The notes under the pieces are model-generated. The model did no database searches. It had not been told where the DNA came from and saw nothing but the letters and a program-made list of their open reading frames with translations. This document shows positions 1 to 8,889 of a DNA stretch of 64,000 nt, piece by piece. The stretch's first letter is position 1. Each line of letters starts with the position of its first letter. The DNA comes from Planosporangium flavigriseum (GTDB lineage: Bacteria > Actinomycetota > Actinomycetes > Mycobacteriales > Micromonosporaceae), in contig NZ_JAATVW010000014.1 in NCBI RefSeq assembly GCF_011947225.1, forward strand, positions 1 through 64,000. The letters run 5' to 3'. The position numbers and the translations under genes were made by a program.

Positions 1-3000
1 GCCTGGAACAGCCCCGTGGTGCTCGGCTCGGGCTGGACCGACACGCTCTGGGCCAACACCCGCCTGGGTGACTACACCGGTGACCGCTTGGCCGACCTGG
101 TGAAGTTCGACAACGGCACGCTGTACGGCTACACCAGTTACGGCAGTGGCTGGAACGACCCCGTGGTGGTCGGCTCGGGCTGGACCGCCGCGCTCTGGTC
201 CAACACCAAGCTTGGTAACTACAACGGCGAACCCGGCGCCGACCTGGTGCGGGAGGAAAACAGCCTGCTGTACGCCTACAGCAGCAAAGGCAACGGCTGG
301 AACAGCCCGGTGGTGGTCGGTTCGAGCTGGACCGACACGCTCTGGGCCAACACCCGCCTGGGTGACTACACCGGGGATGGCAAGGCCGACCTGGTGACGA
401 TGGAGAACGGCATCCTGTATGGCTACCCCGGCGTCGGTAGCGGCGGCTGGGGCGCGCGTGTCGCGGTCGGCTCCGGATGGAGCACGCTCTGGGCCAACAC
501 GAAACTGGCCGACTACACCGGGGACGGCAAGGCCGACCTGATCGTCAGGACTGACGCCGGCACGTTGAACGGTTACGTCAGTAACGGCAGCGGCTGGAAC
601 AGCCCCGTGGCGGTCGGCTCGGGCTGGACCGTCACGCTCTGGTCCAACACCAAGCTGGGCGACTACAACGCTGACCGCAAGGCCGACCTGGTGGTCAAGA
701 CCGACAGCGGCGAGTTGAACGCCTACCCGAGTGTCGGCAACGGCTGGAACAGCCCGGTGGTGAGGGGAACGGGCTGGACCGACGTTTCCTGGGCCAACAC
801 GCGGCTCGGTGACTACACCGGCGATGGCTTCGCCGACCTGGTGAAGATGGAAAACGGCGCGCTGTACGCCTACAGCGGCGTGGGGACCAGCTGGAACGTT
901 CCGGTGGCGGTGGGTTCGGGTTGGACCGACACGCTCTGGGGCAACACCAAGATCGGTGACTACACCGGTGACGGCGCCGCAGACCTGGTAACGATGGCAA
1001 ACGGACTGCTGAACGGCTACGTCAGTGTCGGCAGCGGCTTTAACAACCCCACGCAGCTCAACGACGGGCGCGCCTTTACCTCCACGACCGCCGTGCTGGC
1101 CCGCAGCGTCACGCGCGGGCAGGGCGCGAGCACCGACTCGCTGGAAATGACGCCCGCGGCCTCGCCTCCGGCTGGCGCCGCAGCCGGTGACGTATATGCG
1201 TCCGTCGGCGGTGACCAAGGTGGAGTGCAGCTGGGCATGAAGGCCGGCCACCGCTACCGGTTCACCGGCTGGATCTACGTGCCGGCCGGCACCGGCCTCA
1301 CGCCAAGCTTTGCCAGCCGGGGTCTGCGCATCGTCGGCTTGTACAAGGACGCCTCCGGCTATCACGAGGTCTCCTCGGTGAAGGCGGGCTGGGTCGACGG
1401 CTGGCAGGAGCTGTCGGTCGACCTCGACATCCCGGCCGGCGCGACCGAGGCGTTCTTCCGGCTGTACAACGGCATGGCCTTCGGCTCCAACAAGAAGGTG
1501 TACTGGGACAACCTGTCGCTCAAGGAGGTCGTGGCGCCGTTCGGCCCGCAGTGGCGCGGGGGAGCTGGCGACGGCATCGGCTCCAGTGACTACACGACCC
1601 TGGAGTTCCCCACGCCGGAGGTGGCGAAGGTCAACCTGGTCGGTGGTTCGTGGCTGACATTCGCCAAGAACTCCTCTGGCCAGTTTTTCCCGGAGCCGGG
1701 TGCCGAGGACCTGACCCTGACCCAGGTGAACGGGTCCACCTACCAGTTGTCCGATCTGGACGGTTCGGTGACGGAGTTCACCCAGCAGGGCACCGCGTTC
1801 GCGGTCAGCTCCACCTGGACCCCGGACACCGCCTCCAAGAGCCGGTACCTGTACGACATCAACGACAACCGGGCGCTTCTCAAGCGGGTCATCAACCCGG
1901 TCGAGCCAGGCGTGGGCGACTGCACCACCGCTACGCCGGCCCGTGGCTGCGAGGTGCTCGAGTACGACTACGCGACGACGACGACCGCGTCCGGTACCGC
2001 TCTCGGTGACTTCGTCGACCACGTCCGCGCGGTGAAGGTCTGGTCGTGGGATCCGGTCGCCCAGGTCGAGTCGGCCGTCGAGGTCACCCACTACGCCTAC
2101 GACGTCCAGGGACGGCTGCGCGAGGTCTGGGACCCGCGGCTGGCCAACCCCATCAAGACCAGCTACGAGTACGACGGCGCCGGGCGCGTCACGAAGGTGA
2201 CCTCGGCGGGTCAGCTGCCGTGGATGTTCGACTACGGCACGGCCGCCGGTGACGCCAACGCCGGCCGGCTGCTGAAGGTCCGCCGCGCCGCGCTGGTCGC
2301 TGGTAGCAAGAACCAGCTCGACGGTGAGGTCGCCACGAACGTCGTGTACAACGTGCCGCTGACGAAGGGCGCGGGTGGCCCGCACGACGTGGACTTCGGG
2401 GCGATTTCGAAGTGGGGGCAGAAGGATCTGGCCACCGACGCCACGGCGCTGTTCGGGCCGGAGACCGACCCGGGCACCAACTCCGCGGATGGGACCACCC
2501 CGGGCAGTGGCGGCTACACGTACGCCACGACGCACTACCTCAACGCCTCTGGGCAGGAGGTCAACACCGCCACCCCCGGTGGGCATGTCGACAGCCAGCA
2601 GTACGACGAGTACGGCAACGTGGTCTGGTCGCTGGAGGCGACCAACCGGGAACTCGCGCTGGGCACGTTGCCGGAGGCCGAGGCGAAGGCGGCCGAGCTG
2701 AACCTGCCGGCCGATAGTGCGGCCCGCGCCCAGTTGCTGGCGTCGAGGAAGACGTACAGCCCGGACGGTCTCGACCTGATCGAGGAGTTCGGTCCGGTCG
2801 TCAAGGTCGCCCTCGAACGCGACCTGGCCAGCGACGGGCGGCCGACGCTGACGGCGGGTACGCAGGTCGTGGCGCGGGCGCACACCACCCACCGTTACGA
2901 CGAAGGCAAGCCCGACGGGCAGGCCTACCACCTGGAGACCACCGAGACTACGGGTGCGCGGGTCGACGGCTACGCCACGGACGGCGACATCCGTGTCACT

Positions 3001-5757
3001 CGCACCGGGTACGACAACGCCAAGGGCGGTACGTCGGGCTGGACGTTGAAGAAGGCCACCTCGACCACCACTGACGCGGGTACCGCCTACGTCGTCTACG
3101 ACGACGCCGGCCGGCCGTTGCAGTCGTGGGGGATCGGCTCCAACGGCGCTGACGCACGTACCACGGTGACGGTCTACTACACGGCCGGCGCGAATGCCTC
3201 CGACACTTCCTGTGGCAACAAGCCGGAGTGGGCCGGCCAGCCATGTGTTACCAAGGCCGGCGGGTCGATCACCGGCCAGCGCGCCGACATGACTGCCGAA
3301 CTGCCGGTCAAGCGGGTGGAGGAATACACGCGCATCGGTGAGGCGTCGAAGGTGGCCGAGACGTCGGCGGGCAAAACCCGCCGTACCGTCACCACGTACG
3401 ACGGCGCTGACCGGGTCACCAGTGTGCAGATCACCTCCGACGAGGGCGTGGCACTGCCGGCAACCACCACCGACTACGACTCGGTATCGGGACTGGCCAC
3501 TGCCACCAGGTTCGGAACGGCGACCATCACCCGTGAGTACGACCTGCTGGGTCGGGTGATCACGTATACGGATGCCGACGGCGGGGTGACCCGCAGCGAG
3601 TTCGACAAGTACGGCAAGCCGTCGAAGGTGTCCGACAACACCGGCTCGTCGACGTTCACCTATGACCGAACGGCCGAGCCGCGTGGCTTCCTGACGTCGG
3701 TGACGGACTCGGTCGCGGGGACGTTCGCTGCCAAGTACTCGCCGGACGGCCAGCTCGTGGAGTTGAAGTATCCGGGTGGGATGACGCGTACCGACACGCT
3801 CGATGCGTCGTTCGCGCCGGTGGGTCGGGTGTACAAGCGTGACTCCGACGGCCAGACGATCTACTCCGAGCAGATCGTGGAGAACACCCAGGGCCAGTGG
3901 ATCAATCACACGTACACGGGGGGGTCGAAGAACTACGGCTACGACACCCTGGGCCGGCTTACGTCGGTGCAGCAGACGATGGCGGCGCAGTGCACCACCC
4001 GCGCCTACGCCTACGACGGTCGGACCAACCGGATCGCCAAGCGCACCTACCACCCGGCCGCCGACGGCGGGTGCCGCGCCGATGGTGCGGCAGATGCGGA
4101 GGAGGGACATAGCTACGACTCCGCCGACCGCATCACCGACGCCGGCTACGTCTACGACGCGTTCGGGCGCACGACCGGCCTGCCGGGCGGGTTGACCAAC
4201 ACCTTCTACGCCAACGACCTGGTCGCCTCCCAGCAGACCGCTGACACCAAGCAGGACTGGACCCTCGACCCGGCCCACCGGTTCCGCGCCTACACCACCG
4301 CGAAACTGGTCAACGGCTCGTGGGCGAATGCCACGTCGAAGCTGAATCACTACGGTGACGACTCCGACGAGGCGCGCTGGGTCGTTGAGGACACCACGCT
4401 CGGGTCGATCACCCGTAACGTGTCCGGTCCGGACGCCGATCTGGTGGCCACCACGTCGGCCACCGGGGACGTCCGGCTGCAGTTGACGAACCTGCACGGC
4501 GACGTCGCGGCGACCATCGACACCGGGCTGACGGCGCCGGAGTTCTACAGCTTTGACGAGTTCGGCCTGCCGGCCGACGGCCAGGCCCAGCAGCGCTACG
4601 GCTGGCTGGGCGGCAAGCAGCGCTCCGCCGATGCCCTCGGCGGCGTGATCCTGATGGGCGTCCGGCTCTACAGCCCGGCGATCGGTCGGTTCCTGCAAGT
4701 CGACCCGGTACCGGGCGGCTCGGCGACCGCCTACGACTACTGCAACGCCGATCCGGTCAACTGCACCGACCTCGCCGGCACCTGGTCGTGGAAGAAGATC
4801 GTCGGAACCGTCGCCAAGGTGGCCTCGGTCGCCTCGATGATCCCGGGGCCGATCGGCACCATCGCCGGTGTCGTCTCCGCGGTCGCCTACGCCGCCACCG
4901 GCAACTGGAAAGAAGCCGCCTGGGCCATGGCCGGTGCGGCCGCCGCGGTGGTCGGCGCTGGAGCGGCAGTCAAGGCCGCGAAGGTCGCTGTCACGGCGGT
5001 TCGGGCGTCCAGCAAGGCGGCCAAGTTCGGCTCATTCGCCGCGAAGGCCGGGCGTGCCGTGAAGGGAGTGGTCAGCAGGGGCTGCAACTCCTTCGCCCCG
5101 GATACCCCGGTCCTGATGGCCGACGGCACCTACCTGCCGATCTCCGAGATTCAGATCGGCGACTGGGTGACAGCGGTCAACCCAGAGACTGGCGAACGCA
5201 CTGCTCAACCGGTCCTCGACGTCATCGTCGGCCAGGGAACTAAGCATCTGGTCAATATTGATCTTGGCGGCGACAACAGTCAGCCACTGGTGGCGACGGA
5301 CCAGCACCCGATCTGGGTCGTCGGCAAGGGGTGGACGTTCGCTGTCGAAGTCAAGCCTGGCGACCTGGTCATAACCTCCGATGGCGGACGGGTACGCGTT
5401 ACCGGGGTTCACGACCTTGGCTTCGTAGTCGACCAGACCGTCTATAACCTCAACGTCGGCAACATCCACACCTTCGTGGTAGGTGCCGATAACGCTCAGT
5501 TGATTGTGCATAACGCATCGTCGTGCAGTGTTATGCAGCGGGAGATTGAAAGGGGGATCGCGCCGAGGACGGTCAAGAGGGCAGACAGTCCTAAGGTTCC
5601 GCACGAGAAGCCGCATGTCCACCTAAGGAATAGTGCAAGCGACAAGAAGTCATCGCATGCGCTTAACCAGGACGGGACATGGAAGCACGGGGGCCGCAAG
5701 CTGACCAACGCGGAGAAGAAGTGGTTTAAGAAGCATGGTTGGACCGCGCCTCGATGA
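1..5757 (+). CDS. Rhs/YD-repeat polymorphic toxin with Hint domain (5' partial)
   Basis: The frame is open from the first base, so the N-terminus lies outside the window. Counting residues from base 16, 1-350 hold seven FG-GAP/VCBS-like repeats (GSGWTDTLW...DYTGDGxADLV). About 350-510 form a carbohydrate-binding jelly-roll-like region ending YWDNLSLKEV. About 560-1550 are YD/Rhs repeats closing with the core motif RFLQVDPVPGGSATAYDYCN. A hydrophobic Ala-rich stretch follows, then a Hint (intein-like) domain at about 1688-1832, opening with GCNSFAPDTPVLMADG and closing with VHN, which suggests self-cleavage to release the tip. The last ~80 residues (HVHL, ALNQDGTWKHGG, KKWFKKHGW) resemble small C-terminal toxin domains of Rhs proteins; I cannot assign the family securely. 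The tip has lower GC than the rest, as expected for an exchangeable cassette. Probably an exported contact-dependent toxin. Confidence 0.9.
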   Translation, partial: AWNSPVVLGSGWTDTLWANTRLGDYTGDRLADLVKFDNGTLYGYTSYGSGWNDPVVVGSGWTAALWSNTKLGNYNGEPGADLVREENSLLYAYSSKGNGWNSPVVVGSSWTDTLWANTRLGDYTGDGKADLVTMENGILYGYPGVGSGGWGARVAVGSGWSTLWANTKLADYTGDGKADLIVRTDAGTLNGYVSNGSGWNSPVAVGSGWTVTLWSNTKLGDYNADRKADLVVKTDSGELNAYPSVGNGWNSPVVRGTGWTDVSWANTRLGDYTGDGFADLVKMENGALYAYSGVGTSWNVPVAVGSGWTDTLWGNTKIGDYTGDGAADLVTMANGLLNGYVSVGSGFNNPTQLNDGRAFTSTTAVLARSVTRGQGASTDSLEMTPAASPPAGAAAGDVYASVGGDQGGVQLGMKAGHRYRFTGWIYVPAGTGLTPSFASRGLRIVGLYKDASGYHEVSSVKAGWVDGWQELSVDLDIPAGATEAFFRLYNGMAFGSNKKVYWDNLSLKEVVAPFGPQWRGGAGDGIGSSDYTTLEFPTPEVAKVNLVGGSWLTFAKNSSGQFFPEPGAEDLTLTQVNGSTYQLSDLDGSVTEFTQQGTAFAVSSTWTPDTASKSRYLYDINDNRALLKRVINPVEPGVGDCTTATPARGCEVLEYDYATTTTASGTALGDFVDHVRAVKVWSWDPVAQVESAVEVTHYAYDVQGRLREVWDPRLANPIKTSYEYDGAGRVTKVTSAGQLPWMFDYGTAAGDANAGRLLKVRRAALVAGSKNQLDGEVATNVVYNVPLTKGAGGPHDVDFGAISKWGQKDLATDATALFGPETDPGTNSADGTTPGSGGYTYATTHYLNASGQEVNTATPGGHVDSQQYDEYGNVVWSLEATNRELALGTLPEAEAKAAELNLPADSAARAQLLASRKTYSPDGLDLIEEFGPVVKVALERDLASDGRPTLTAGTQVVARAHTTHRYDEGKPDGQAYHLETTETTGARVDGYATDGDIRVTRTGYDNAKGGTSGWTLKKATSTTTDAGTAYVVYDDAGRPLQSWGIGSNGADARTTVTVYYTAGANASDTSCGNKPEWAGQPCVTKAGGSITGQRADMTAELPVKRVEEYTRIGEASKVAETSAGKTRRTVTTYDGADRVTSVQITSDEGVALPATTTDYDSVSGLATATRFGTATITREYDLLGRVITYTDADGGVTRSEFDKYGKPSKVSDNTGSSTFTYDRTAEPRGFLTSVTDSVAGTFAAKYSPDGQLVELKYPGGMTRTDTLDASFAPVGRVYKRDSDGQTIYSEQIVENTQGQWINHTYTGGSKNYGYDTLGRLTSVQQTMAAQCTTRAYAYDGRTNRIAKRTYHPAADGGCRADGAADAEEGHSYDSADRITDAGYVYDAFGRTTGLPGGLTNTFYANDLVASQQTADTKQDWTLDPAHRFRAYTTAKLVNGSWANATSKLNHYGDDSDEARWVVEDTTLGSITRNVSGPDADLVATTSATGDVRLQLTNLHGDVAATIDTGLTAPEFYSFDEFGLPADGQAQQRYGWLGGKQRSADALGGVILMGVRLYSPAIGRFLQVDPVPGGSATAYDYCNADPVNCTDLAGTWSWKKIVGTVAKVASVASMIPGPIGTIAGVVSAVAYAATGNWKEAAWAMAGAAAAVVGAGAAVKAAKVAVTAVRASSKAAKFGSFAAKAGRAVKGVVSRGCNSFAPDTPVLMADGTYLPISEIQIGDWVTAVNPETGERTAQPVLDVIVGQGTKHLVNIDLGGDNSQPLVATDQHPIWVVGKGWTFAVEVKPGDLVITSDGGRVRVTGVHDLGFVVDQTVYNLNVGNIHTFVVGADNAQLIVHNASSCSVMQREIERGIAPRTVKRADSPKVPHEKPHVHLRNSASDKKSSHALNQDGTWKHGGRKLTNAEKKWFKKHGWTAPR
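25..1050 (+). repeat. seven tandem ~147-nt FG-GAP-type coding repeats
   Basis: The segment encodes seven units of about 49 residues, each starting GSGW or a close variant and containing DYTGDGxADLV. The DNA is also repetitive, with nearly identical blocks around ctctgggccaacacc. The aspartates match the calcium-binding loops of FG-GAP/VCBS repeats, which usually build a beta-propeller adhesion or sugar-binding module. The array may start before the window. Confidence 0.85.
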
Positions 5758-6311
5758 CAGCGTACTCTGATGAAATGGTACTACCGGATGTGCGGCAACC
5801 TGTACAGCAATGGGTAAATGAGAACTGGGATCGGGCAAGGTCGGAGATAGTTTCTGTCCATCTAGACGACCTAGGGGTGGTCGCCGAAGAGGCGTCGGCC
5901 GATGTGGTGTGCCGAACTGTAGTGGCGACCTTGGTCGAGCTTATGAGATCCGTCTCGGAACTTCCTGGTTTGGATGCTGTCTCCCCCGCCGTGGTTATCA
6001 CGCTGAAGCGCGTCGCGGTGGCGCCGGACGCGCCGTCGGCCCCGCGTTTCTTGGCGCCTTTATTGATGCAGCGCTTTGATCCTGCCTGTTCTCCGGAGCT
6101 GTACCTCTATCCTCGAGTCTTGAAGATGGATTTCGAGGTGGTAGAAGAGCATAGGTACCCAATAGCTCTGGCCGAGATAACTGCGGATGGGAGCGTCCAT
6201 GTTGCCGCATATGAGAGGTACTGGCGCTTCGAGAGCGAGATTAAAAAAGGCGAGGAATATCATGCAGCGGCCTATCTCGAATGCTACTCTTCGCCTTTGA
6301 TTCGATACTGA
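5754..6311 (+). CDS. candidate immunity protein for the Rhs toxin
   Basis: A 185-residue protein whose ATG overlaps the toxin stop codon (ATGA at 5754-5757), so translation is probably coupled. A TTG at 5739 and an ATG at 5775 are alternatives. No signal peptide or membrane segment is visible, so it should be cytoplasmic, as immunity proteins for nucleic-acid-targeting toxins are. It ends with an acidic and aromatic stretch (YERYWRFESEIKKGEEYHAAAYLECY). I do not recognise the family. The role is inferred from its position directly after a polymorphic toxin tip and from the similarly reduced GC and rarer codons. It could instead be an unrelated passenger gene. Confidence 0.6.
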   Translation: MTAYSDEMVLPDVRQPVQQWVNENWDRARSEIVSVHLDDLGVVAEEASADVVCRTVVATLVELMRSVSELPGLDAVSPAVVITLKRVAVAPDAPSAPRFLAPLLMQRFDPACSPELYLYPRVLKMDFEVVEEHRYPIALAEITADGSVHVAAYERYWRFESEIKKGEEYHAAAYLECYSSPLIRY

Positions 6312-6470
6312 ACTCTTCGACGGAGAGAACGGCTTCGCCTTAAGTTCGATTGTGCTAAGGCATCGCCTATGGTGCGGCAGCCCCCGCCCGGGCATCAGCC
6401 CCACCCTGTAAGCTTCTGTCCCGTTACCGATCAAGCGAGATTGCTGCGTGAAGCTGATCCACAGTGGAGG

Positions 6471-6568
6471 GTCGGCGATATACGGCTGAAGTTGACGATC
6501 CTGCACGGCGACGTCGCGCCACCATCGACCCGGGCTGACCTCGCCGGAGTTCTACAGCTTCGACGAGG
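6471..6568 (+). pseudogene. frameshifted Rhs-core fragment (tip-displacement scar)
   Basis: The DNA matches the Rhs core at about 4468-4563 closely. It reads GDIRLKLTILHGDVA against GDVRLQLTNLHGDVA, then continues past two single-base deletions to a near-identical ccggagttctacagctt-type end (EFYSFDE). There is no start codon and the frame is broken. It sits 160 bases after the immunity candidate, where displaced older cassettes of Rhs loci are found. Confidence 0.8.
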
Positions 6569-6569
6569 G

Positions 6570-6596
6570 CCGGTCCAGATTGAACGCTGCACTGAT
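6570..6596 (-). pseudogene. 27-base scrap resembling the 3' end of a GH15 gene
   Basis: Bases 6570-6596 match 12536-12562, the coding 3' end of the GH15 gene, at 24 of 27 positions. The three differences are transitions that keep the minus-strand reading ISAAFNLDR. It abuts the Rhs-core fragment and may be recombination debris, although so short a match could be chance. Confidence 0.35.
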
Positions 6597-6709
6597 TGCA
6601 TAGGGCCAGGTCGCCAAAGCGAGCCCGTAGTTCGACCGCGTTCCAGTGCGGGGTGAAGCTGAGTGAGCGGGCCGCCATTGGGGAGGGAAGATTACGCACT
6701 GATCATGAG

Positions 6710-7240
6710 ATGAGGGTGGCGGTAATGTTTGGCTGGGTTGTCGAGAAACCGGAGTGGCCTGAGGATGTGGCATTTGGCCATGGCGAATTGGTGATTCTTC
6801 AAAATCCGGCGGACACTGCAACGGGAACATTGCCCGATGATGTGGTCGGGAGTCGGGGTGTGGTAGTCAGCTGCGATGACCACACCTCGGGAGGCGAGGA
6901 CGTTACCTACTCGATAATCCTTCTGGAGGACGACTCGCCTTGGGTGCTGTCGGCTGCGTTCCTACGGAGCATCGGCGCCTACCACTCGTCCGCAGGAATT
7001 GCCTACCGTCCGGTGCTCGGGAACGGCACATTGGTGCAGGTGTTGGCTAACGAACGCACGGAGTGCGCTGGTATTGCGGGTCAATTTGGCGAAACCACGG
7101 GGCTATGGTTCATCCAGTCACTGGGTCCGCCAGAGGGATATTGCGTACGGCTTATGGTTTCCGGCCACACGGCAACGGTAGACCCGGCCGATCTTGCCAT
7201 TGCTGCCGAGCTGACTGAATGGCCTCCGGGAATGAGCTGA
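6710..7240 (+). CDS. hypothetical protein, possible orphan immunity protein
   Basis: A 176-residue cytoplasmic protein of unknown family. The chosen ATG at 6710 begins MRVAVMFGW; the ATG at 6725 has a better ribosome-binding site (gaggg about 8 bases upstream) and may be the true start. The sequence is rich in beta-type segments (VQVLANERTECAGIAGQFGE, then YCVRLMVSGHTATVDPADLAIAAE) with no membrane helix. It lies behind a degraded Rhs-core fragment and has lower GC than the main chromosome genes. This is the expected layout when an older toxin tip is lost and its immunity gene stays behind. That role is inference from position only. Confidence 0.55.
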   Translation: MRVAVMFGWVVEKPEWPEDVAFGHGELVILQNPADTATGTLPDDVVGSRGVVVSCDDHTSGGEDVTYSIILLEDDSPWVLSAAFLRSIGAYHSSAGIAYRPVLGNGTLVQVLANERTECAGIAGQFGETTGLWFIQSLGPPEGYCVRLMVSGHTATVDPADLAIAAELTEWPPGMS

Positions 7241-7291
7241 GTCGCACCGTCCGACTTACCCGGTCGGCAGATCAGCGTGCGCGGGGGTCGG

Positions 7292-7602
7292 TTAGAGGAG
7301 GAGCGTCCGGAGGGCCTTTGCCTCGACTTGGAGCTGCTCGTCGGGGACGTGTCGCTCCGTGTCTTCTTGGGGCAGGAGCGGGAAGGGGCGCCAGGGGCGG
7401 AGTCTTCGACGAATCGCGGAAGCAGATGCATGTGCAGGTGCGGAACGCTGTTGCCGAGCGTTTGGTAGTTCATCTTGAGCGGTCGGTAGTAGGTCGCTAG
7501 TGCCCGGCCGACCTTCAGGACGTCCTGCCAGTACGTCGTCGATTGGTTGCCGGGTAGATCGATTGCCTGCACGACGCGGGCGTGGGTAGCCGCGTCGAGA
7601 CT
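7292..7602 (-). pseudogene. broken HIT-family nucleotide hydrolase
   Basis: The minus strand reads TYWQDVLKVGRALATYYRPLK followed by the HIT catalytic motif in LGNSVPHLHMHLLPRF. HIT proteins hydrolyse or transfer nucleotides from dinucleoside polyphosphates and related substrates. The N-terminal third, usually with a CPYC-like start, is missing. Just after VEDSAPGAP the frame breaks: the expected tail (LLPQEDTERHVPDEQL, then a stop at 7292-7294) lies one base out of phase. Upstream it meets the stop codon of the HTH gene at 7604, so no normal start remains. Truncation plus frameshift indicate a dead gene. Confidence 0.75.
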
Positions 7603-7603
7603 G

Positions 7604-7864
7604 CTAGTCCTGGTCTGCCTCGATGCCCGCGGCGCGGCAGATCTGGCGTACCCGCTCCCGGGTGTAGCCCGTGGCTCGGACGATGTCGACCTGGCGCATG
7701 CCGTCGCGCGCGGCTTTCACGATCGCGTCGGCCAGCCGTTCGCGTGCCCGGACCACATCGGCCCTTGCCTCGGCGATCAGCCGCTCAGCCGCGGTCTGCG
7801 CATCGCCAATGGCGGCTTGCGCCTCCTGGTATGCGCGTACGGCGGATTCAAGGTTGTCCGACAC
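7604..7864 (-). CDS. small coiled-coil/helix-turn-helix protein
   Basis: An 86-residue protein. Residues 1-55 form a charged Ala/Arg/Glu-rich helix likely to be a coiled coil (AERLIAEARADVVRARERLA). Residues 56-80 form a helix-turn-helix like sigma-factor region 4 (DIVRATGYTRERVRQICRAAG). Such small proteins are common and poorly characterised in actinobacteria, and this one probably binds DNA as a dimer. It is transcribed towards the HIT relic. The upstream region to 8051 is only about 190 bases and holds no other gene. Confidence 0.7.
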   Translation of the reverse strand: MSDNLESAVRAYQEAQAAIGDAQTAAERLIAEARADVVRARERLADAIVKAARDGMRQVDIVRATGYTRERVRQICRAAGIEADQD

Positions 7865-8051
7865 GTGGCGATGGTCGCATTATCCGTTTTGGCCAAATGA
7901 AGGCGGAACCGATTAGGCCAAATCTGCCCTTGCGCTGTTTTGCCAAACGGGCGACGATGGCAGTTGGCAGTCGTCAATAGGCGGCCTCTGATCGGCGCTC
8001 GCGGTGCCAACCAGGGGCCTTGGCGGGGAAGGGTCTGGACCAGTGTCCGGT

Positions 8052-8333
8052 ATGAAGGCGCGTCACTACGCACCCATCGCTCCACTGGAGACCGAACCGC
8101 TCGGTTCGTACACCGAGTCCGAGCAGCGTGAGGAGGCGCTGCGCGATGCGCTGCGGGGAGTGGAGTTGGGCACGTACGACCAGCGGATGATCGACTGGGC
8201 AGTCAAGAGGTTCGACAACTCAGCCCTGCGCGTACTGGTGAGCTGGTTGGAGCGGACTCGGAACGCCGGGATGGTCAGTGTGCTGGAGGTCGACAAGAAG
8301 CGTCAGGGTAACCCAGGGCGGTTTGCGCGGTGA
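8052..8333 (+). CDS. hypothetical actinobacterial small protein
   Basis: A 93-residue, helix-rich, charged, soluble protein (SEQREEALRDALRGVELGTYDQRMIDWAVKRFD has typical amphipathic spacing). No known domain is recognised. The ATG at 8052 starts MKARHYAPIAPLE; a weaker in-frame start exists at 8004. It is the first of three short genes linked by 4-base overlaps, so they are probably made together. The next product has two cysteine pairs, but nothing in this protein reveals its partner or activity. Confidence 0.6.
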   Translation: MKARHYAPIAPLETEPLGSYTESEQREEALRDALRGVELGTYDQRMIDWAVKRFDNSALRVLVSWLERTRNAGMVSVLEVDKKRQGNPGRFAR

Positions 8334-8587
8334 GCACGCTGCACCGGCCGACGGCTCGTACCTGGCTGTGCGCGACCTGCTGGCTGGCGTGGCCGTGCGA
8401 GACCAGGCGGCGGCAGTTGTTGGCGCACTACGACGGCGCACCGGCAAGCCTGGCGTTGGTGCTGAGCGCCGCGATGGTTGAGGCGGCGGCCGACCTGCGT
8501 GGCACCCCGGCCGGCGAGTTGCACGACCAGTTCGTGGGCTGGCTGCCCCGGTACGCCACGATTTCCCGGCACGCGACCGCGCGATGA
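8330..8587 (+). CDS. small CxxC-containing hypothetical protein
   Basis: An 85-residue protein starting at GTG 8330 and overlapping the previous stop (GTGA). The N-terminal part contains WLCATCWLAWPCETRR, with CxxC and another Cys close by. This pattern is seen in short actinobacterial proteins next to XRE/DUF397 regulators and could bind metal or respond to redox. The rest is helical (LALVLSAAMVEAAADLRGTP). It is coupled to both neighbours. The function is unknown, and the metal-binding suggestion rests only on the cysteine spacing. Confidence 0.6.
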   Translation: MSTLHRPTARTWLCATCWLAWPCETRRRQLLAHYDGAPASLALVLSAAMVEAAADLRGTPAGELHDQFVGWLPRYATISRHATAR

Positions 8588-8733
8588 GCACCGATTCGGG
8601 CGTAACGCCAAGATTGCACCCACTGGAGACGCCGCGTCCTTGTGGCACCACGGAGGGCGCGGGGTCGCCGCCCCTGGACCGGCGGTTGGTGATCGCGATG
8701 GCGGTTGGCCTGGACGCGCTGCAGAGCCGCTGA
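8584..8733 (+). CDS. tiny third ORF of the overlapping trio (49 aa)
   Basis: Its ATG at 8584 overlaps the stop of the CxxC gene by four bases (ATGA), matching the junction before it. The product is 49 residues: a Pro/Thr-rich start (RLHPLETPRPCGTTEG) and a short helix LVIAMAVGLDALQSR at the end. No family is recognised. The repeated overlap and actinobacterial codon use support it, but its short length keeps the call tentative. Confidence 0.4.
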   Translation: MSTDSGVTPRLHPLETPRPCGTTEGAGSPPLDRRLVIAMAVGLDALQSR

Positions 8734-8889
8734 TCCCGGTGCCCTCCGAGATCTCGCCGGGTCGACGAATCCATGCTGGAGGGACAACCCGGAACACCGT
8801 GTCGGCCACTGTCGGCGACGGTTGAGGCGCGGTACGGTATCGCCCGACCGTGGGAGAGGGCAGGGAGAGGGCTGGGAGAGGGTGAGGAC

